Below, piece by piece: positions 56,687 to 64,000 of a stretch of DNA of 64,000 nucleotides. Below the pieces are notes generated by a model that searched no databases, had not been told where the DNA came from, and was given only the letters and a program-made list of their open reading frames with translations. Position numbers and translations under genes: made by a program. This stretch comes from Amia ocellicauda (lineage: Eukaryota; Chordata; Actinopteri; Amiiformes; Amiidae): NCBI RefSeq assembly GCF_036373705.1, contig NC_089851.1:59317350-59381349 (forward strand), in the 5' to 3' direction. The number at the start of each line of letters is the position of its first letter. The first letter of the stretch is position 1.

Positions 56687-56762
56687 CCGCTGATACAAGT
56701 AAATAGTGTTTCCTCAAATCTAAAGTGAGACCATTTTGAATGAATCTGTAATACATGCCCTA

Positions 56763-57933
56763 TACACTCACCTAAAGGATTATTAGGAACACCTGTTCAA
56801 TTTCTCATTAATGCAATTATCTAACCAACCAATCACATGGCAGTTGCTTCAATGCATTTAGGGGTGTGGTCCTGGTCAAGACAATCTCCTGAACTCCAAA
56901 CTGAATGTCTGAATGGGAAAGAAAGGTGATTTAAGCCATTTTGAGCGTGGCATGGTTGTTGGTGCCAGACGGGCCGGTCTGAGTATTTCACAATCTGCTC
57001 AGTTACTGGGATTTTCACGCACAACCATTTCTAGGGTTTACAAAGAATGGTGTGAAAAGGGAAAAACATCCAGTATGCGGCAGTCCTGTGGGCGAAAATG
57101 CCTTGTTGATGCTAGAGGTCAGAGGAGAATGGGCCGACTGATTCAAGCTGATAGAAGAGCAACTTTGACTGAAATAACCACTCGTTACAACCGAGGTATG
57201 CAGCAAAGCATCTGTGAAGCCACAACACGTACAACCTTGAGGCGGATGGGCTACAACAGCAGAAGACCCCACCGGGTACCACTCATCTCCACTACAAATA
57301 GGAAAAAGAGGCTACAATTTGCACAAGCTCACCAAAATTGGACAGTTGAAGACTGAAAAAATGTTGCCTGGTCTGATGAGTCTCGATTTCTGTTGAGACA
57401 TTCAGATGGTAGAGTCAGAATTTGGCGTAAACAGAATGAGAACATGGATCCATCATGCCTTGTTACCACTGTGCAGGCTGGTGGTGGTGGGGGATGTTTT
57501 CTTGGCACACTTTATGCCCCTTATTGCCAATTGGGCATCGTTTAAATGCCACGGCCTACCTGAGCATTGTTTCTGACCATGTTCATCCCTTTATGACCAC
57601 CATGTACCCATCCTCTGATGGCTACTTCCAGCAGGATAATGCACCATGTCACAAAGGTCGAATCATTTCAAATTGGTTTCTTGAACATGACAATGAGTTC
57701 ACTGTACTAAACTGGCCCCCACAGTTACCAGATCTCAGCCCAATAGAGCATCTTTGGGATGTGGTGGAACGGGAGCTTTGTGCCCTGGATGTGCATCCCA
57801 CAAATCTCCATCAATTGCAAGATGCTATCCTATCAATATGGGCCAACATTTCTAAAGAATGCTTTCAGCACCTTGTTGAATCAATGCCACGTAGAATTAA
57901 GGCAGTTCTGAAGGCAAAGGTGGGTCAAACACC
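56763..57933 (+). mobile_element. Tc1-like transposon copy (right arm mirror)
   Basis: Mirror of 22826-23996 with the same nonsense codon after TVED, the same small deletion and the same missing end. Sharing all three lesions shows the copies arose by the inversion-duplication, not by two insertions. Confidence 0.92.
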
Positions 57934-58499
57934 AAGTGAGTACCAAGTGAAATCTATTAAAGTATTGAAGTATCCCAATGTTATAAGTTACACTTCATGT
58001 ATACATGTGTTTGGAAGTTTATCCAAATATATTCTACCAGTATATTTAGAATGCAACATTTTTGCAGTCTAATATATTCACAGTATACAATACATGCAAT
58101 ATGAGATTGTTGTGTATTTAGCAGTATACTAAATGTATATTATAAGGAGACATATATGTATGCATTTTTATATATTTAGTATAAAATACATGTGTAGATG
58201 TTACAGTATATTTGCATATAATTATATATATTAAAAACAAGTTTACATATAATTCTGAATATACTTAAGTTATATTAAACAATATTTGTATTGTATAATA
58301 TAGTGTATTTGACCATATTTATGTATCAAGTGACATACTAAAACTGCAATTGATATTTAAAAGTATATTTTCACCATATATTATAAAATGGTATGCAAAT
58401 TTATAAAACATATTAATACATTAAAATACATTTCATATTTCAGAATAATATATATTTTTAAATATTTTATTTTTGTAAGGGTATCTTCCATAAATGCAG

Positions 58500-58679
58500 T
58501 TTTACCAAACAAAGGAAAACCAGGAAAGGTTGGTGGAGGAGATTACGCAGTTTTGGCAGCCCATTCTGAAACCCACTGCAGAATATATTCTGGCAGGAGG
58601 TCTGATTAAAATACTGGAAAATCTTCAATCAAAGTCAAGAAATGTGTCAAAAGGCTTCCACTTTCCTTTCCTGCCATGA
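58500..58679 (+). CDS. Exon-like segment of an unidentified host gene (right arm, exon b)
   Basis: Mirror of 22080-22259 with identical translation. The acceptor AG is at 58498-58499; an ATG overlaps the acceptor at 58494. Confidence 0.45.
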   Translation, partial: FYQTKENQERLVEEITQFWQPILKPTAEYILAGGLIKILENLQSKSRNVSKGFHFPFLP

Positions 58680-58991
58680 GAAGTATGCTGATTTCAGAAC
58701 CTCTATGAAGTAGATTCCTTATTTTTCAAAAAATAAGTAATGGTTATTTTTTTCACTGTTTCCTCAATATATTAATAATAAACTGTTTTATTTTTTTCTG
58801 CAAAATAAGTAAAGTTTACTTATTTATTTCTGGAGAAATAAGTAATAGTTACTCATTCCTTATTTCTGTTTCCCTGTTTTTTCACAAAATAAGTAATGGT
58901 TATTTCAAAAATCCCTGTTTACAAATGTAAGGACTTATAGGACAACAGCATTACATACAGATAGATAACATACATTAGTTATTATGCTAAC

Positions 58992-59570
58992 AAGTGTCCA
59001 TTATAAACAATCTATTAACAAATTATTGATTATGTTATTGTTATATGATTATTACAAATTATACATATATTAGACATTTTTATTTAAACATTTTTGCTAT
59101 ACTATGTAGTTTGCATGTTCTCCCCGTGTCCACGTGGGTTTCCTCCCACCGTCCAAAGACATGTGGGTTAGGTTAATTGGCTTCTCTAAATTGCCCTGTA
59201 TGTGGGTGTGTCTGCGTGTGTGTGTGTGTGTGTGTGTTGCCCAGCGATGGACTGGGGTCCCGTCCTGGGTGTATTCCTGCCTTGTGCCCTTTGCCTGCCG
59301 GGATCAGTGCTCGGCGACCTTCGCCAGGATAACTGGTTTCAAAAATGGATGGATAATAGCAGTAATTAACTGGCATGGCAGTTAATGATAATAGATTGAT
59401 ATCGGTGTGCGAATGTCATGTTATTATACCCTTTATTAAATATGTTATTAAATACCTTAAAACATATTATAGCAAAAAAGTTTAAAAATGTCTAATATAT
59501 TTATAATTTGTAAAATTAATCATATAATAATAACATAACATGTTAATAGATTGTTTATAATGGACACTTA
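58992..59570. mobile_element. Small inverted-repeat element (MITE-like) (right arm mirror)
   Basis: Mirror of 21189-21767, with inverted repeats at about 58992-59106 and 59455-59570. Confidence 0.5.
59113..59357 (+). mobile_element. LINE 3'-tail fragment (right arm mirror)
   Basis: Mirror of 21402-21646 in sense orientation, ending at the ggatggata tail near 59357. Confidence 0.7.
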
Positions 59571-59808
59571 AAATAAAGCATTACCATTATTCTTAATACA
59601 TGGATACAAGATAATCAACAACATGGGAGGGCTTGAGAATCTGCTATGGCTTTGTGCAAGGAAATTTGGCACTGAATAAATGTTGGCTACGGCAAACATG
59701 CGCTGCTGTACAGGCTGACAGAGACACTGTGATGCATTTCTTCAATGAGTGATGCTTACTTAATCTTTATTTCCATTTCCCAGTTTAAGGACACTTATCT
59801 CTACAGCA

Positions 59809-60162
59809 TTACTTCAGTAGTTCACGCAGCCCCCTATAGAAGTCAGCGGAAGATGTAGTGATTGAAGTAATGGAGGTATCTTGGCCTGTACACACTTGGC
59901 AGAGGGAACGACAGCCTGGCCATGGAACACCTACCCCCAGCTCCATCTTGAGATTAGCGATTGTTCTCTTGATTGTTGACATTGACACAGATACGCCTAC
60001 CTCCTGGAGGGTATTCTTGATCTGGCCAACTGTTGTGAAGGGGTTTTCCTCACCAGGGAAAATATTCTGTCATCCACCACAGTTGTTTTCCGTGGTGTTC
60101 CTGGCCTTTTGGTGTTCCTGCGCTCACCAGTACGTTCTTATTAGTGGATTTGGCCCCACCTA
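59809..60162 (-). mobile_element. Tc1-like remnant, DNA-binding part (right arm mirror)
   Basis: Mirror of 20597-20950, carrying the same helix-turn-helix segment on the minus strand. Confidence 0.6.
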
Positions 60163-61038
60163 ATGTTTTTGCTCTCTGATTGGTTTGTTTTGATATCTAA
60201 GGCAAAACACCCCAAGAACAAGCAGGATCTAAAGACAGCTGTAGTGCAGGCCTGGCATAGCATCACCAGGGAAGAAACCCAGCATCTGGTGATGTCTATG
60301 GGTTCCAGACTTCAGGCAGTCATTGACTGCAAAGGATTTGCAACTGATAGGGAGACATTTTACTCCCTCAATAAACAGGCGGACAAGGAATACTCAGGAC
60401 CCGATTTAACTGAAATAATACCAAAATAGTTTATTCAGCTACAACTAAGTGCTCTGGAGATGGTCAGTCAGCAAGACACATCTAAGGTTTTTCTAAAGAA
60501 CATGCTATCATATACAAGATGACTCCCTTTGGTTGCTGGGCAACTGGATGACGTCAATGATGTACCCCAAACTTGATCACAGACTTCTCCTTTGTCTTCT
60601 GTTTTCTCTATAGCCTTGGATGAAAATGTTTTTCTAAAAATCAGCTACACAGAACTACTGCACCTGTCCTCTGCGGAGCAATACACAAAGCTTAAATTCA
60701 TACATGGGTTACACAATCTTACTGCAACAATGGTGCAAATATATTTGGCATTCGGACAGGCCACTGTCCCGCATCACAACCAAGTTTTGAAACTCACAAT
60801 TTAATTAATGATTATGTTAGTTTGTCCAAATACTTTTGAGCCCCTAAAATTGGGGGGACCACATAAAAATTGGTTTAATTCCTACACCATTCACCCGATT
60901 TGGATGTAACTACCCTCCAATTAAAGATGAAAGTCTACACTTAAAGCACATCTTGATTGTTTCCTTTCCAATCCATTGTGATGGTGTACAGAGCCAAATT
61001 GACAATTGGGTCTGTCCAAATATTTATGGACCGGACTG
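60163..61038 (+). mobile_element. Tc1-like remnant (right arm mirror of 19721-20596)
   Basis: Same C-terminal transposase segment on the plus strand (frame 60163-60429) and the terminal repeat ending at 61038. Confidence 0.75.
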
Positions 61039-61044
61039 TATACC

Positions 61045-61508
61045 TGTAAAGAAGGACTGCCATGGCGGGGAACCCAGGTGCGGAGTGAGAGGTGGTCAGA
61101 AACAGGCTGTGGTCAATGCCGGCAAACCGTAATGTCCAGGGAAATCCACAAGTCCTGGTCGATAAGACAAGCAGGGGGTCAATGATCAGGCAAACAGGCT
61201 GGTAGGGAGAATACGGGAATTGGTGGAGGAACACGTGGAGGTTGTAAACAATCAATAACAAAAGGATACAAGACTTAGCAGTGAATTAAAGTCACAGAGG
61301 GGTTTATATGTGTAGCAGAGAGGAGCAGAGGACGGTGAAGGAGAGTGCTGGTACAATGGGAGTTCGAGGATGATAGAACAAGTGCACATGGTGCCGAGGA
61401 ATGTTAAGTGGCTGATTGCTGGGGAATGTGAGGGTTTAGAATTCCGGTGATGCTGACCTCTGCAGGGGAGCTTGTGAATTGCGGGATGTGTGGGATTCAA
61501 CAGTGACA
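61045..61508 (-). mobile_element. Solo LTR (right arm mirror)
   Basis: Mirror of 19251-19714, with the 5-bp duplication atacc at 61040-61044 and 61509-61513. Confidence 0.7.
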
Positions 61509-61649
61509 ATACCACTTGTTATTGTGTGTTTGAGTTTACTTGCATGGATTGTCTATTCATGTCAATATTAAAATTCCAAAGCATAACATTTATTCACAAC
61601 ATGCTTTAGTGTTAAATGTTTGATATGGCAGCGCATATAAAGGTGTATA

Positions 61650-62092
61650 CAGCTCTGGAAAAAATTAAGAGACCAGTGCACAATTATCAGTTTCTCTGGT
61701 TTTACTATTTATAGGTATATGTTTTGGTAAAATGAACATTTTTGTTTTATTCTATAAACTGCTGAAAACATTTTTCCCAAATTCCAAATAAAAATATTGT
61801 CATTTAGAGCATTTATTTGCAGAAATTTACAACTGGACAAAATTACAAAAAAGATGCAGTGTTGTCAGACCTCAAATAATGCAAAGAAAATAAGTTCATA
61901 TTAATTTTTAAAAAACATAATACTAATGTTTTAACTTACAAAGAGTTCAGAAATTAATATTTGGTGATTTTCAATCACAGCATTCATGCGTCTTGGCATG
62001 CTCTCCACCAGTCTTTCACATCGCTGTTGGGTGACTTTATGCCACTCCTGGCGCACAAATTCAAGCAACTCGGCTTTGATTGATGCGTCCTT
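61650..62092 (-). mobile_element. Tc1-like remnant (right arm mirror of 18667-19109)
   Basis: Same element on the opposite strand: terminal repeat cagctctggaaaaaattaag from 61650 and the C-terminal transposase segment near 61931-62092. Confidence 0.75.
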
Positions 62093-62291
62093 CACAAAGA
62101 CAAATCTGCATCTCTTCCTGCTTGTCTGCTATCTCTGCCTGGATGCACTCACACCACCTCAAGCTCAACCTCTCCAAATCTTTTTTACATTCCGTTAATT
62201 CCTTTAGAAATCAGGATAAATTGGGTAAAACCAGAAAAGCATCTAATTAATTCTCATTCAGGAGTCAACATAAAAAACAGAAAAGAAACAG

Positions 62292-62457
62292 AAAACCATC
62301 CTGAGGTTCTGTGACACCGAAGAAGGTTTCCTACTGTTCACAGAGAAAGGGGAGCAATTGCTTGCCCCAGTGGAGGACCTTCTACGGCAGATGGGATTGA
62401 AGACTGTGGAGGAGATCGAACAGCTTCTCCCTGTAGTAGCAGACATAACTATCCAAA
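62292..62457 (+). CDS. Exon-like segment of an unidentified host gene (right arm, exon c)
   Basis: Mirror of 18302-18467 with the same translation. The donor GT is at 62458-62459. Since the mirrored arm keeps all three exon-like segments in order, both copies could be transcribed, towards opposite window ends. Confidence 0.5.
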
Positions 62458-63428
62458 GTAAAAAAAAAATGCAATCAATCTATTGCAATTAGCAATGAGG
62501 AGTAGCATTTAGTGCTATTGTTTGGCTCCAAACCAGAAGCCTATTGGATGATGTGTTATTTTAAATAAGTATGTATAATATAAAAATAGTAACAGACTGA
62601 TTTGTTTTTTTGTATACACATATTTTACTGTTTTAGTTTTTAATTTACTTTTTTTTAATTAAGTTAATTACATGCAATTAAATGTGTGTGTATATATATG
62701 TTTCCAATTTTGTTTACTTTTTAACAAAATTAAAGTGTTCCGAAGCCCAACCCTGCAGCAACACCAGTCTATCACAAGGCAACTCTAATTATCTCTAATT
62801 AAGGACACAAGTCTAACACAGGGTAACTCTAATTCTAATGTTTGTTATATTTCTTTTTGATAATTTTCAAGATAAGAAAATGTACAAACAAATGATATAT
62901 GCCAATATTCAGTAAATAATTATCCATTAAGTTTAATCTGAGGATTTTTACAGCTTTTCTTCTACCCCCAAAATTCCAACTCCTGTTACAACTTTGGTAG
63001 AAACATAGTATACATACCAGCCAATTAATTCCCTATATTATCCTTATCTAATAGCCTTAGCTTATTTTCCTTAAACACCTTTTTCAAATCGTTTAACGTT
63101 TCGATTATTTTCAAAAACTACTACTAGTAGCTTACTACTGTTAACAATAACTTACATGTACTTATAGTAACTTACATACTGTAGCATTGGAGGGGCATTT
63201 TATTGGTTATTATGAATTATTATTTATTATTTTGTTTTGTAAGGATAAGGGTGTCTGCCAAGAGATAAATAATAATAATAATTTAATTATATAAACAGCG
63301 ATACACAGCAGACCGACACTGTACACACTGCCGGTTTTTCTGCCGCTCACGCTTGGCTGCCTGAAGAGCTGGAGTCTCTGGCCTGCACCCCCTCCTCCCC
63401 TGTCTGCTGGCCAGGAGCCGTAAGTGTC

Positions 63429-63701
63429 CATCCTCATTTCTGATGCCAATGTAGTATTTTCAGCGGGGGAAAACAAGTAGCCCACAAATCGCTTGCTTAC
63501 TTGCTGCTAGATTTATTGAAGAAAAAAACTACGCGCCTCTTGCCCAGAAGAAGTTCACACAGTTCCAGGTGTTGCTCCGCACACGTGGTCACCAACTCTA
63601 AAACCCCTGCACACACCCTAATAAACCCCAGCTACCTTACCTAAATTAGCATAACACATTTTTAAATAAATTAAACTGAGCACTTTATCTCCGTTGTTAC
63701 A
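63429..63701 (-). mobile_element. LTR with primer-binding site, retrotransposon remnant (right arm)
   Basis: Mirror copy of 17058-17330. The LTR spans 63450-63701 on the minus strand and the tRNA-Leu-like primer-binding site is at 63432-63448. It lies next to the one place where I saw the arms differ (63267-63294). Confidence 0.55.
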
Positions 63702-64000
63702 CATACATAGTATTAATAATTATACTGTTCTTACCATATGTAAATCCTGCAATAAATCATTCCCCAGCGTGAAGTAATTTTCACAAAACGAAATCCAAAT
63801 ATAAATTTTTGCTAGTCTTTAGATGTGCCCAGCAAATGTAGTCTGTAACTCTAAGTTAAAACTTTAATAACACTCATGTATTACAATCAAACTTGAAAAA
63901 TAGGGCATCCAAAACAGGAATGTCACAAAATGTTGTATCACTATATTAAAATAATATCATATGAAAGCTGTTGGGACTGAGGGACGGAAGCTCAGTTCGT

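Larger units (their letters stand above)
54511..64000 (-). repeat. Right arm of the large inverted duplication
   Basis: Reverse complement of 16759-26248, with the same transposons, LTRs, exon-like segments, tRNA loci and array units in mirror order. It continues past the window end. Just inside the arm's inner limit lies a truncated tRNA block (ending 54390), absent from the corresponding place on the left, so the rearrangement breakpoint is inside the satellite. Confidence 0.95.

Overview
The window looks like a gene-poor, repeat-rich stretch of a vertebrate nuclear genome, most likely a ray-finned fish. The evidence is several lineages of Tc1-like transposons, a Gmr1-type Ty3/Gypsy element, a Polinton fossil, a hAT element, the LINE 3' tail that is widespread in fish genomes, vertebrate-type tRNA genes and exon-like segments with splice sites. 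No complete host protein-coding gene is visible, and the species cannot be told.

Layout. 1-4970 is a minisatellite (unit about 130-190 bp, each with a GATA/GGAT tract). 5456 to about 10.8 kb holds a broken Polinton/Maverick-type fragment on the minus strand (protein-primed family B DNA polymerase, a small basic-hydrophobic protein, a conserved associated protein). Two unidentified plus-strand reading frames with poly(A) signals follow. 11.4-16.7 kb is non-coding, with low-complexity DNA, an ancient repeat, a cluster of small palindromes and a TATA-like region. 16759-26248 and 54511-64000 are the arms of a very large inverted duplication: position x pairs with 80759-x throughout, with no net length change. 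Each arm carries a short LTR fragment, a solo LTR, four Tc1-like remnants, a small inverted-repeat element with a LINE tail, and three exon-like segments of an unidentified host gene in one orientation.

The inner parts of both arms and much of the spacer are the same minisatellite (24977-39960 plus, 50353-55782 minus). Blocks of about 0.9 kb lie inside it, carrying tRNA-Thr(AGT), a (TTTTG)n tract, tRNA-Thr(TGT) and an opposed tRNA-Asn(GTT). The internal block junctions are identical, so the blocks spread with the array. The window has 18 such tRNA loci, plus single tRNA-Tyr (with intron) and tRNA-Lys genes and a U6-like sequence.

The spacer (40-50 kb) holds a LINE fragment, a Tc1 end split by a broken Gmr1-like LTR element that was itself hit by a Tc1 copy, microsatellites, the U6/tRNA-Tyr/tRNA-Lys group, a hAT element with a perfect 8-bp target duplication, and a 1.3-1.9 kb direct duplication that ends exactly at an interstitial telomere repeat. 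The picture is of an unstable, possibly subtelomeric or heterochromatic region shaped by tandem amplification, inversion and transposition. Most calls rest on recognising motifs by eye; no database search was run.
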